Positions 27,846-36,465 of a stretch of 64,000 nt of DNA are shown here, piece by piece (positions within the stretch are counted from its first letter, which is position 1; each line of letters begins with the position of its first letter). Made by a program: the position numbers and the translations under genes. The notes under the pieces were generated by a model that made no database searches, had not been told where the DNA came from, and worked only from the letters and a program-made list of their open reading frames with translations. This DNA is from Chryseobacterium indologenes. Its GTDB lineage: Bacteria > Bacteroidota > Bacteroidia > Flavobacteriales > Weeksellaceae. The stretch spans positions 2,480,001 through 2,544,000 of the forward strand of contig NZ_CP018786.1 in NCBI RefSeq assembly GCF_002025665.1, given 5' to 3'.

Positions 27846-28340
27846 GTGCATTATAAAAACGACACCATCACCATCCGCGAATTTACTCCCGAAGAATTCC
27901 CTTTATTTTCTGGTCTTTTTGAAAATGAAAATGTTACCCGGTATCTGCCTTACAAAACTCCGGAAGAGTATAAAGAAATGTTTGATAAGGCATTATCTGA
28001 TTACACAGAAGGAAGCTTCAGCAGATGGGGAATATTTAATACCCAAAATCAGGATTTTGTAGGAATGTGCCTCGCAAGAGTCTTCCTTGACAATCCGGAA
28101 CAACTGGAAATCGGCTATACCTTAGGAGAAGAGTATTGGGGTAAAGGACTTGGAACTGAGGTTTGTAAAGCTCTTATTGATTATTGTTCTTCACTGAATC
28201 ATCAGAAAGATATTGTGGCTGTAACCGATCTTGATAATATAGGATCTCAAAAAGTACTTTTAAAAAGTGGCTTCAGCAGAATTGAAAATCTGGTACGAGA
28301 GGATAGAGAACTGGCTTACTTTATATTGCAGAAAGGGTAA
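27846..28340 (+). CDS. GNAT-family N-acetyltransferase (RimJ/RimL-like)
   Basis: A 164-residue GNAT protein: ITIREFTPEEFPLF at the start, the acetyl-CoA motif LGEEYWGKGLGTEV in the middle, and DLDNIGSQKVLLKSGF near the end. This is the pattern of GNAT proteins that acetylate amino groups of proteins or small molecules. The GTG at 27846 is the first usable start after an in-frame stop at 27834-27836. The acceptor is unknown. Confidence 0.85.
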   Translation: MHYKNDTITIREFTPEEFPLFSGLFENENVTRYLPYKTPEEYKEMFDKALSDYTEGSFSRWGIFNTQNQDFVGMCLARVFLDNPEQLEIGYTLGEEYWGKGLGTEVCKALIDYCSSLNHQKDIVAVTDLDNIGSQKVLLKSGFSRIENLVREDRELAYFILQKG

Positions 28341-28491
28341 ACTTATTGAGTATCTTTTTCCCACAGATTTCACAGATTTACCCAGATGCTTGTGCATATT
28401 TTTAGACTAAAATAATCTCAGGCAATAAAAAATATTTGATTTTTTTAAGCTTAATAGAACTTCCCGAGAGTTTATTTCTTACTTAAAATCA

Positions 28492-28532
28492 ACTTAAGTG
28501 TTTTTAAAATCTTTTGTGACTTTTGTGGTTGA
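28492..28532 (+). repeat. Dispersed repeat, copy 1 (ACTTAAGTG...TTTTGTGACTTTTGTGGTT type)
   Basis: About 40 nt here recur almost exactly, inverted, at 38276-38313 and, degenerate and direct, at 38417-38466. The copies bracket the sulfur-assimilation cluster. It lies in the 257-nt gap before the Rrf2 gene, which otherwise holds no gene. Confidence 0.7.
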
Positions 28533-28597
28533 ATACAAAGTCTTCAACCCTAAAAACATTTCATTTATACAATAATTTATCATAACTTGCAGGAATT

Positions 28598-29014
28598 ATG
28601 ATGTCGAAACGTTGCAAATATGCGCTTAAAGCAATGGTCAGATTAGCAAGGAATTATAACCAGGGCTTTCTGCCAACCTCCGTTATTGCACAAGACGAAA
28701 ACATCCCCAAGAAATTTCTGGAACAAATTCTTCTCGAACTTAAAAGAGCCAAACTGGTCAACAGTAAACAAGGCAAAGTAGGAGGGTATTACTTACTGAA
28801 ATCACCCGACGATGTCTCATTAGCAGACATTTACCGTATTTTCGATGGTCCCATTGCGCTTACACCATGTGTTTCTTTAAACTTTTACGAAGCATGTGAC
28901 GACTGTGTAGATGAAGCAGTCTGCTATCTGAGAAAAGAATTAATGATCGTTCGTGAAAAGACCAGAACAAGCATGATGGAAGCCACTCTTACTAAGTTTA
29001 TTACCAAGGGATAA
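28598..29014 (+). CDS. Rrf2-family transcriptional regulator (CymR/IscR-like)
   Basis: A 138-residue Rrf2 protein with a winged helix (CKYALKAMVRLA, KKFLEQILLELKRAKLV, SKQGKVGGYYL). A cysteine-bearing C-terminal region follows: Cys91, Cys100, Cys103 and Cys109. Cysteines in this region bind [2Fe-2S] in IscR/NsrR, but CymR, the cysteine-metabolism repressor, works without a cluster through a cysteine-synthase complex. Position directly before cysH points to control of the cysteine operon. Whether it binds Fe-S cannot be told from sequence. Confidence 0.88.
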   Translation: MMSKRCKYALKAMVRLARNYNQGFLPTSVIAQDENIPKKFLEQILLELKRAKLVNSKQGKVGGYYLLKSPDDVSLADIYRIFDGPIALTPCVSLNFYEACDDCVDEAVCYLRKELMIVREKTRTSMMEATLTKFITKG

Positions 29015-29028
29015 AATTTTTTTTATTT

Positions 29029-29074
29029 AAATTCTACTATTTTGATAGGAGTTATAGAATTTTATATATATTTG
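29029..29074 (+). promoter_or_regulatory. cysH operon promoter with overlapping palindromic operator candidate
   Basis: TTG (29042-29044), 22 nt, TATATTTG (29067-29074) form a good Bacteroidota promoter. The TTG sits in the loop of the palindrome CTAT-TTTG-ATAG (29037-29048). This is flanked by outer inverted arms AAATTCTA (29029-29036) and TAGAATTT (29055-29062). A repressor bound there would block the -33 region; the adjacent Rrf2 protein is the obvious candidate. Confidence 0.6.
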
Positions 29075-29097
29075 CAAGACTTAAATCTCAATTCAAA

Positions 29098-29811
29098 ATG
29101 AATAACAGTCTGGAAAATGAATTCGAAAAACTTGTGAAAGAGGCTAATGAAGCATCTTTTCAAACCAATGTATTGCAAATACTGACTGAAAGATTCCCGG
29201 GTAAAGTGATCTTTTCAACCAGTTTCAGTTACGAGGATCAGGTCATCACTCATCTGATTAAAGATTTAAATATTGAAATATTTACCCTGGATACGGGAAG
29301 ACTTTTTGAACAGACTTATGAAACCTGGACTTCCACCAAGGCTTTCTTTAAAAAGAAGATCAAAGCCTATTATCCGGATACGGGAGAACTCAGAGAATTT
29401 GTCACAGAAAATGGCCCTGATTCATTCTATCAATCTGTAGAGAAAAGGAAAGCATGCTGTACCATCCGAAAAGTTCACCCACTAAGAAAAGCACTAGAAG
29501 GCTATGAAGTATGGATCACCGGTCTGAGAGCGGAACATTCTCCCAACAGGCAAAATATGCCCCAATTAGAATGGGATCCGGATAATAAGATCATAAAATT
29601 TCATCCTATCCTTCACTGGACGACAGAACAGGTGACATCCTATGTAAAAGATCATCACTTACCCTACAATCACCTTCATAAAAAAGGATTTGTAAGCATA
29701 GGATGTGAGCCTTGTACCAGAGCGGTCAAAGAAGGAGAAGATTTCAGAGCAGGCCGTTGGTGGTGGGAAGATGCCAACAAAAAAGAATGCGGTCTGCATA
29801 TTCATCAATAA
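29098..29811 (+). CDS. cysH: Assimilatory adenylyl-sulfate (APS/PAPS) reductase
   Basis: A 237-residue CysH-family reductase. The [4Fe-4S] cysteine set CC (Cys120, Cys121) and CxxC (Cys203, Cys206) is present, which marks the APS-reducing branch. The catalytic Cys231 is in KKECGLH. The PP-loop region SFSYEDQV and TLDTGRLF are visible. It reduces APS (or PAPS) to sulfite using thioredoxin. The operon contains no APS kinase, which agrees with APS as substrate. First gene of the cysteine operon. Confidence 0.93.
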   Translation: MNNSLENEFEKLVKEANEASFQTNVLQILTERFPGKVIFSTSFSYEDQVITHLIKDLNIEIFTLDTGRLFEQTYETWTSTKAFFKKKIKAYYPDTGELREFVTENGPDSFYQSVEKRKACCTIRKVHPLRKALEGYEVWITGLRAEHSPNRQNMPQLEWDPDNKIIKFHPILHWTTEQVTSYVKDHHLPYNHLHKKGFVSIGCEPCTRAVKEGEDFRAGRWWWEDANKKECGLHIHQ

Positions 29812-29823
29812 AAAAAGAAAAAA

Positions 29824-30732
29824 ATGTCAATACATCAGTTAAACTATTTAGATCAGTTAGAAGCTGAATCTATTTATATATTAAGAGAAGTAGCGGGTCA
29901 GTTTGAACGTCCTGCCTTATTATTCAGTGGAGGCAAAGACAGTATTGTGCTGGCTCATCTGGCGAGAAAAGCTTTCTTCCATGGGAAAATCCCGTTTACA
30001 TTTGTTCATGTAGACACCGGACACAACTTTCAGGAGGTATTGGATTTCCGTGATCAGCTGGTAAAAGAATTAGATGTTAATCTGGTCGTGAGGAAAGTGG
30101 AAGATACCATAAAAAGTAAAAAATTAACTGAGGCTAAAGGTAAATTCCCAAGCAGAAACTGGCTGCAAACCTATACACTTCTTGATACGATTGAAGAATT
30201 TGAATTCGATGCCTGTATCGGAGGAGCCAGAAGAGATGAGGAAAAAGCCCGCGCCAAGGAAAGAATATTTTCCGTCCGTGATGAATTCGGACAGTGGGAT
30301 CCTAAACTGCAACGTCCTGAACTTTGGAATATTTTTAACGGAAAAATCCACAAAGGAGAAAATGTAAGGGTTTTCCCTATAAGCAACTGGACAGAACTTG
30401 ACATCTGGAATTATATCCGAAGAGAAAAAATTGCACTCCCTTCCATCTATTTCTCGCATGAAAGAGAAGTGGTAGACTTTAACGGTCAATGGCTTGCCAA
30501 TTCTTCACATGTTGTATTAGAACCGGAAGATATCATCACCACAAAAAAAATACGTTACCGAACTGTAGGCGATATGACCTGCACTGCTGCTGTAGAATCC
30601 AATGCTGTAACCATTGATGCGGTAATCGATGAAATTGTAGCCACAAGAATTTCAGAACGCGGAGAAACCAGAATTGACGACAGAGTAACAGAAGCCGCCA
30701 TGGAAGACAGAAAAAAAGGAGGCTATTTCTAG
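29824..30732 (+). CDS. cysD: Sulfate adenylyltransferase subunit 2
   Basis: A 302-residue ATP-sulfurylase small subunit with the PP-loop motif SGGKDS (residues 35-40), HVDTGHNF, GGARRDEEKARAKER and the C-terminal RISERGETRIDDR. With CysN it makes APS from sulfate and ATP. It starts 12 nt after cysH. Confidence 0.97.
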   Translation: MSIHQLNYLDQLEAESIYILREVAGQFERPALLFSGGKDSIVLAHLARKAFFHGKIPFTFVHVDTGHNFQEVLDFRDQLVKELDVNLVVRKVEDTIKSKKLTEAKGKFPSRNWLQTYTLLDTIEEFEFDACIGGARRDEEKARAKERIFSVRDEFGQWDPKLQRPELWNIFNGKIHKGENVRVFPISNWTELDIWNYIRREKIALPSIYFSHEREVVDFNGQWLANSSHVVLEPEDIITTKKIRYRTVGDMTCTAAVESNAVTIDAVIDEIVATRISERGETRIDDRVTEAAMEDRKKGGYF

Positions 30733-30745
30733 ATAAGCAATCAGC

Positions 30746-30820
30746 AATGAGTAATAAGTAATAGAATAGACAGCTTTTACTTCTTAACCACAGAATATTA
30801 CTCATTACCAATTACTCATT
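30746..30820 (+). repeat. Intercistronic inverted/direct repeat between cysD and cysN
   Basis: The 10-mer AATGAGTAAT (30746-30755) pairs with two direct copies of its complement ATTACTCATT (30797-30806 and 30811-30820). One hairpin or the other can form inside the 106-nt gap, which is the largest gap among the core cys genes. It could alter mRNA stability or cysD:cysN expression. Confidence 0.6.
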
Positions 30821-30838
30821 ATTTATAACAAAAATCGG

Positions 30839-32077
30839 ATGGATATATTAAGATTTATAACAGCAGGAAGCGTAGATGACGGTAAAAGTACCCTTATTGG
30901 CAGACTGCTTTACGATAGCAAAAGTATTTTACAGGATCAATTGGAAGTCCTTGAAAAACATTCTAAAAATAAAAATGAAGACGGAGTAGACCTTGCTCTT
31001 TTAACGGATGGTCTGCGTGCAGAAAGAGAACAGGGAATCACGATTGATGTTGCCTACCGTTATTTTTCAACCGCAAAAAGAAAATTTATCATTGCTGATG
31101 CTCCCGGGCATGTACAATATACCCGTAATATGATCACCGGAGCATCCAATTCTGATCTGATGGTAATTCTGATCGATGCAAGAAAAGGAGTGATAGAGCA
31201 GACCAGAAGACATTCCATTATTGCCTCTTTATTACAGTTGAAGAAAGTTGCGGTAGCCATCAACAAAATGGATATGGTAGATTATGCAGAAGATGTTTTT
31301 GAAAATATAAAATCAGAATATGCAAAAATTGCAGAAAATCTGGGATTAAATGACGTAAGCTATTTTCCGATCTCCGCATTAAAAGGAGATAATATTGTTT
31401 CAAAATCTTCCAGAACAGATTGGTATGAAGGAAACTCTCTTCTTGAGTATCTTGAAGAAGTAACCCTACATGAACAAAAAAATAACGGAAGCCGTTTTCA
31501 GGTTCAGTATGTGATTCGTCCTCAAACGGAGGAACTGCATGATTATCGGGGTTATGCCGGGCAAATACTTAGTGGAAAATTTACCAAAGGAGACAAAATC
31601 CATATTCTTCCGGCAGATCTTACGACTGAAATTACCAAGATAGAGATCAATGGCGTTGAAAAAGAAGAGGCATTTGAAGGTCAGCCTGCAGTGATTCACC
31701 TGGCTCATGATGTAGATGTCAGCAGAGGAGATATTTTTGCAACGGAAGAACATGTTCCTGCGGTTGAAAAAGACCTTGAAATTCTGTTATGCTGGCTTGA
31801 TCAGAAGCCTTTGCAGCCAGGGAATAAATATCTGTTGCAACAGAATAGCAGACTTGTCAAAGCCGTTGTAAAAGAAGTAGATTACAAGATCAATGTCAAT
31901 ACCCTTATCCGGGAACAGGCGGATGGGGAAATTAAACTGAACGAAATTGTAAAAGTTACCCTTCGAACGGCACAGCCTTTGGTCTATGACAGCTTTACCA
32001 ATAATAAAACAACGGGCTCTGCCATTTTGGTAGATGAAACGTCCAATTCAACGGTAGCAGCCTGTATAATTCAATAG
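30839..32077 (+). CDS. cysN: Sulfate adenylyltransferase subunit 1 (GTPase)
   Basis: A 412-residue translation-factor-like GTPase with GSVDDGKSTLIGRLL near the N-terminus, DAPGHVQYTRNM (G3) and INKMD (G4). It drives APS formation by GTP hydrolysis with CysD. The length shows it lacks the fused APS kinase domain found in CysNC proteins, which are about 200 residues longer. Confidence 0.96.
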   Translation: MDILRFITAGSVDDGKSTLIGRLLYDSKSILQDQLEVLEKHSKNKNEDGVDLALLTDGLRAEREQGITIDVAYRYFSTAKRKFIIADAPGHVQYTRNMITGASNSDLMVILIDARKGVIEQTRRHSIIASLLQLKKVAVAINKMDMVDYAEDVFENIKSEYAKIAENLGLNDVSYFPISALKGDNIVSKSSRTDWYEGNSLLEYLEEVTLHEQKNNGSRFQVQYVIRPQTEELHDYRGYAGQILSGKFTKGDKIHILPADLTTEITKIEINGVEKEEAFEGQPAVIHLAHDVDVSRGDIFATEEHVPAVEKDLEILLCWLDQKPLQPGNKYLLQQNSRLVKAVVKEVDYKINVNTLIREQADGEIKLNEIVKVTLRTAQPLVYDSFTNNKTTGSAILVDETSNSTVAACIIQ

Positions 32078-32082
32078 AAAAA

Positions 32083-32913
32083 ATGGCAATTCCCGATCAA
32101 TTAATTGAAAGAATTCATCAGACAAAGCAAAACAGCATTCATGGATTCTTTGATAAAATAAAGACCAAAAAATGGGTTAAGGATTTGTATGAAACACTTT
32201 TCCTGCCTCAGACTGACAATACTGAAGAGCAACTGAAAAGAAATTTCGAAGCCTTGCAGGAAACACTTTCTGACTTAATTAATACCGTTGCAGGAGATAA
32301 AGATCTTACTGAAAAACAAGTCAATCAATTTTTTGAAGCCTTGCCGACACTGTATGATCAGTTGGTTCTGGATGCAAAATCTATTCTGGAATTTGATCCG
32401 GCAGCAGATTCTCTGGAAGAGGTATATCTGGCATATCCAGGCTTTTTTGCCACCTATGTCTACCGTATTTCGCACCAGCTTTGGAGTCAGGAAGTGAAGA
32501 TTCTACCACGTGTCATTTCAGAATATGCCCACAGTAAAACGGGAATTGATATTCATCCGGGAGCGACCATTGGAAAATCTTTCTTTATTGACCATGGAAC
32601 AGGAATCGTGATTGGAGAAACAACCATTATAGGAAACAATGTCAAAATCTATCAGGGAGTAACCCTCGGAGCCTTGAATGTTTCCAAAGAAAAAGCCCAT
32701 CAGAAAAGGCACCCCAATATTGAAGATGATGTGATCATCTATTCGGGAGCCACCATTCTGGGAGGTGAAACAACCATAGGCAGAGAAAGTATCATAGGAG
32801 GAAATGTCTGGGTAACCCAAGATGTTCCTGCCAACTCTCTGGTCTATCACAAAAGTGAAATAAAAATAAAGGATAATACTTCATTACCGGAATCATTAAC
32901 CTTTGTGATTTAA
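32083..32913 (+). CDS. cysE: Serine O-acetyltransferase
   Basis: A 276-residue protein with an N-terminal helical region and a left-handed beta-helix of hexapeptide repeats in the second half (GIDIHPGATIGKSFFIDHGTGIVIGE, NNVKIYQGVTLGAL, GGETTIGRESIIGGNVWVTQDVP). It makes O-acetylserine, the carbon skeleton for cysteine. It starts 5 nt after cysN and directly precedes cysteine synthase. Confidence 0.93.
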   Translation: MAIPDQLIERIHQTKQNSIHGFFDKIKTKKWVKDLYETLFLPQTDNTEEQLKRNFEALQETLSDLINTVAGDKDLTEKQVNQFFEALPTLYDQLVLDAKSILEFDPAADSLEEVYLAYPGFFATYVYRISHQLWSQEVKILPRVISEYAHSKTGIDIHPGATIGKSFFIDHGTGIVIGETTIIGNNVKIYQGVTLGALNVSKEKAHQKRHPNIEDDVIIYSGATILGGETTIGRESIIGGNVWVTQDVPANSLVYHKSEIKIKDNTSLPESLTFVI

Positions 32914-32940
32914 AAAAACAAAAATAAAAAGTATATTGAT

Positions 32941-33852
32941 ATGAAGTTTCAGAACGCATTAGAAACGATTGGAAACACACCCGTCGTAAAAATTAATAAA
33001 CTCTTCAGTTCAGATCATGAAATCTGGATCAAACTTGAAAAAAGCAACCCTGGCGGAAGCATTAAAGACAGAATTGGATTAGCAATGATTGAAGATGCAG
33101 AAACCAAAGGATTATTAAATAAAGACAGTGTCATTATAGAACCTACGAGCGGAAATACAGGAATAGGACTCGCTTTGGTAGCTGCTGTAAAAGGATACAA
33201 ACTGATCCTTGTCATGCCGGAAAGCATGAGCATAGAACGCCGTAAAATTATGGAAGCGTATGGAGCAGAATTCGTACTTACCCCAAGAGAAAAAGGAATG
33301 AAAGGGGCTATTGAAAAAGCCAACGAGCTTGCTGAAGAAACCCCAAATTCATGGATTCCAAGACAGTTTGACAATCCTGCCAATGTAAAAGTACACGTAG
33401 AAACCACCGCACAGGAAATTTTAAAAGATTTCCCGGATGGCCTGGATTACATCATTACAGGAGTAGGAACCGGAGGACACATCACCGGAATCGCAAAAAC
33501 AGTAAAAGAAAAGTATCCTAACGTAAAAGTTATTGCTGTAGAGCCGGAATTATCCCCTGTATTAAGCGGAGGAAGCCCGGCGCCACACCCATTACAGGGA
33601 TTAGGAGCAGGCTTTGTACCTTCCATCCTGGATATTACTCTTTTAGACGGAGTGATCACAGTAGGCAAGGAGGAAGCTTATGAATATGCCCTTAATGCAG
33701 CTAAAAAAGAAGGCCTTTTTGTGGGAGTTTCCACAGGAGCTGCTTTAGCAGCCATCGCCAAACATTTACCGGAAATACAACCTAACGCTAAAATTCTTAC
33801 CATTAATTACGATACCGGAGAAAGGTATCTGTCCGTAGAAGGACTCTTCTAA
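32941..33852 (+). CDS. cysK: Cysteine synthase (O-acetylserine sulfhydrylase)
   Basis: A 303-residue PLP enzyme. The PLP lysine is Lys42 in [11 protein letters not shown], with [21 protein letters not shown] and [16 protein letters not shown] visible, the last being the region that grips O-acetylserine. It makes cysteine from sulfide and O-acetylserine. CysK versus CysM subtype is not fully settled by eye. It starts 27 nt after cysE. Confidence 0.94.
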   Translation: MKFQNALETIGNTPVVKINKLFSSDHEIWIKLEKSNPGGSIKDRIGLAMIEDAETKGLLNKDSVIIEPTSGNTGIGLALVAAVKGYKLILVMPESMSIERRKIMEAYGAEFVLTPREKGMKGAIEKANELAEETPNSWIPRQFDNPANVKVHVETTAQEILKDFPDGLDYIITGVGTGGHITGIAKTVKEKYPNVKVIAVEPELSPVLSGGSPAPHPLQGLGAGFVPSILDITLLDGVITVGKEEAYEYALNAAKKEGLFVGVSTGAALAAIAKHLPEIQPNAKILTINYDTGERYLSVEGLF

Positions 33853-33875
33853 ATCCTTAAATAACACCTACTTCA

Positions 33876-34721
33876 ATGAAAACAAATATAAAATCACCAA
33901 AGGTCTACCTTATCGGTGCAGGACCCGGCAATCCTGAACTGATCACTGTAAAAGCAGTAAAAGCAATCGCAGAAGCAGACGTCATCTTATGTGACCGCCT
34001 TGTAAGTCCGGAGATTCTGGAAACCTACGTCAATGAAAACACAGAAATCATCTATGTAGGGAAAGAATGCAGTAAAAATGCTTCCACACCGCAGTCTCAT
34101 ATCAATACTTTGATGGTGGAATATGCCCATCAGAACAAAACTATTGTCAGGCTTAAAGGAGGAGACGTTTCTATATTCTCTAATATTCTGGATGAATTGC
34201 AGGCTTTAAAACAGAATCATATTCCTTACGAAATTATTCCGGGAATTACAGCCGCATTAGGAGCAGCCGCATTTGCAGGAATGCCTTTAACAGCAAGAGG
34301 ATATTCTACATCAGTGCGTTTTCTGACGTATTATAAATCAGAAATTGTGAGTGAAGAATACTGGAAAGAGCTTGCTTTAACCAATGATACCCTTGTTTTC
34401 TATATGTCTAAAGGAAATCTTACCCCTCTTGTAGAAAAGCTGAAACAGCTTGAGATTTCAGGTGATAAAAAAATTGCAGTCATTGAACAGGCGACAACGC
34501 CTTTCCAAAAGGTGTACACTTCATCATTTGATGATTTTAATGAAAAATTCGGAGACAAAAACTTTGCTTCACCTTCATTGGTTGTTGTTGGTAAAATTGT
34601 TAACCTTCATGAAGAATTTTCATGGCTGGAAAATGCTGAGCAGGAAGGTCTTTATTTTAAATCAGTAGAAAACGGAAGTCTAATTCCTACCACTCAAAAT
34701 TTCTTTGAATATGCTGTCTGA
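33876..34721 (+). CDS. cobA: Uroporphyrinogen-III C-methyltransferase
   Basis: A 281-residue SUMT with LIGAGPGNPELITVKA, LCDRLVSPEIL, RLKGGDVSIFS and GITAALGAAAFAGMPLTARG. It methylates uroporphyrinogen III to precorrin-2, needed for the sirohaem of sulfite reductase. The dehydrogenase/chelatase step is probably supplied by the fused Met8-like protein at 41408. The gene overlaps the cysJ start by 11 nt. Confidence 0.94.
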   Translation: MKTNIKSPKVYLIGAGPGNPELITVKAVKAIAEADVILCDRLVSPEILETYVNENTEIIYVGKECSKNASTPQSHINTLMVEYAHQNKTIVRLKGGDVSIFSNILDELQALKQNHIPYEIIPGITAALGAAAFAGMPLTARGYSTSVRFLTYYKSEIVSEEYWKELALTNDTLVFYMSKGNLTPLVEKLKQLEISGDKKIAVIEQATTPFQKVYTSSFDDFNEKFGDKNFASPSLVVVGKIVNLHEEFSWLENAEQEGLYFKSVENGSLIPTTQNFFEYAV

Positions 34722-36423
34722 AACTAAATTAAACGTATTAAAACAAATCTCCGGAGACCTCTCCAGAGACGAAGCCATCTGGGCAAGCGGATATCTTGCA
34801 GGGATCGCCGGAGGATCGTCACTGACCGCTGTACTGCCGCCTCAGGAAACCAATAATACTTCACAAAATGTTGTAAAGAAAATAACACTGGCTTACGGAA
34901 CAGAAACCGGAAACAGTAAAAAATTGGCTACAGCTTTGGCAGGTATTGTGAAGAAAAAAGGACTTCAGGTAAAACTCGCCGACCTTTCTCAATACAAACC
35001 TAAAGACCTTGCTAAAGAAGAGTTCTTTTTTGTAGTGATCAGTACTCAGGGAGAAGGTGAACCACCTGCTCTTGCCAAAAAGTTCTATGATTATATTTAT
35101 GAAAATGAAATTAATCTTAGTGGACTTAAATTTGGAGTATTGGCTTTGGGAGACAGCAGTTATCCTCTGTTCTGCCAAACCGGGGAAGATGTAGATTCGC
35201 GCTTTGAAATACTGGGAGCTCAGCGTGTTATCCCACTAAAGAAATGTGATATTGATTATGAGCAGGAAGCTTCACACTGGATAGAACATGTATTTGAAAC
35301 AGTCAATAAAAATGTTGGTCAAAGTGCAAAAAGCATTTCAGCTCCAAAGGTTTCCACCGGAAGAAAAAAATACCAGGGAAAAGTCTCAGCAATCATCAAT
35401 CTGAATGATATTACTTCAGAAAAAGAAACGTATCACATCGAAATTGAAACAGAAGAATCCCTGGCTTATCAACCTGGTGCAGCGTTAGGATTGCTTCCTT
35501 TCAATCCTAAATCTGTAGTAGACGAAATTATTGCTCTCACAGGAATTGATCCTCAGAAACAGGTTGAAACAACAAAAATTACGGATTCTGTAGAAGAACT
35601 TTTGCACAAGCATCTTAACATCAGCTATCTGCTTAAATCTGTAGTAGCTCAGTATGCAAAAATAACGGAACATTCCATTCCTGAAGTCAGATTAAGTCTT
35701 CTTGATTTGCTTAGAATTTATCCGGTAAAAAATGCAGATGAATTTGAGGAAATCATTCAGGTATTAACCGCTCAGACACCTCGTCTCTATTCAATTTCAT
35801 CTTCTCTGGAAGCTCATGGGGATACGGAGATTCATATTACCGTTGCCCGGTCAGAATTCTTTATTGACCATCAGAAACACAATGGATTATGTAGCGGTTT
35901 TCTGAGTGAATTCAAGGAAGGAGAAGAGGTTGAGTTTTATATTCAGGATGCAGGACACTTCAAATTACCGGAAGCTGATAAAGACATTATTATGATTGGT
36001 CCGGGAACAGGAATCGCTCCATTCAGATCTTTCCTTTGGGAGCGTGATGCCACAGGGGCAGAAGGAAGAAACTGGCTGTTTTTTGGGGACAGAAGCTTTG
36101 TATCAGACTTTCTTTATCAGGCTGAACTTCAGGATTTTCTTAAAACGGGCAGCCTGACGCATTTAGACCTTGCATTTTCGAGAGATACAGCTGAAAAAGT
36201 ATATGTGCAGCACAGACTGGAACAAAAGGCTCAGGAAGTGTTTTATTGGTTGGAAGGAGGAGCATCGGTATATGTATGTGGAGCCAAGGAACCAATGGCT
36301 CGTGATGTAGAACAGACACTTCTCACAATCATTCAGAATGAAGGAAAAAGAAGCAAAGAAGATGCAGCCCTTTATCTGGAAGAAATGGAGCTTAGCGGCA
36401 GATATTCCAAAGATGTTTATTAA
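34711..36423 (+). CDS. cysJ: Sulfite reductase [NADPH] flavoprotein (alpha) component
   Basis: A 570-residue flavoprotein with an N-terminal flavodoxin domain (LAYGTETGNSKKLA, STQGEGEPP, LGDSSYPLFC). It is joined to an FAD/NADPH reductase module (RLYSISSS, GLCSGFLSEF, IGPGTGIAPFRSFL, VYVCGA, and C-terminal GRYSKDVY). It passes electrons from NADPH to CysI. The ATG at 34711 is preferred to TTG 34705; either overlaps the end of cobA. Confidence 0.95.
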   Translation: MLSETKLNVLKQISGDLSRDEAIWASGYLAGIAGGSSLTAVLPPQETNNTSQNVVKKITLAYGTETGNSKKLATALAGIVKKKGLQVKLADLSQYKPKDLAKEEFFFVVISTQGEGEPPALAKKFYDYIYENEINLSGLKFGVLALGDSSYPLFCQTGEDVDSRFEILGAQRVIPLKKCDIDYEQEASHWIEHVFETVNKNVGQSAKSISAPKVSTGRKKYQGKVSAIINLNDITSEKETYHIEIETEESLAYQPGAALGLLPFNPKSVVDEIIALTGIDPQKQVETTKITDSVEELLHKHLNISYLLKSVVAQYAKITEHSIPEVRLSLLDLLRIYPVKNADEFEEIIQVLTAQTPRLYSISSSLEAHGDTEIHITVARSEFFIDHQKHNGLCSGFLSEFKEGEEVEFYIQDAGHFKLPEADKDIIMIGPGTGIAPFRSFLWERDATGAEGRNWLFFGDRSFVSDFLYQAELQDFLKTGSLTHLDLAFSRDTAEKVYVQHRLEQKAQEVFYWLEGGASVYVCGAKEPMARDVEQTLLTIIQNEGKRSKEDAALYLEEMELSGRYSKDVY

Positions 36424-36465
36424 ATGGGATAAAGAAGTACTCGTAAAAAATTAAAGGAAACAATT

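Noticed and set aside
28541..29097. SAM or other riboswitch before the cysteine genes
   Set aside because: No conserved aptamer features seen; the palindrome at the promoter explains control better.
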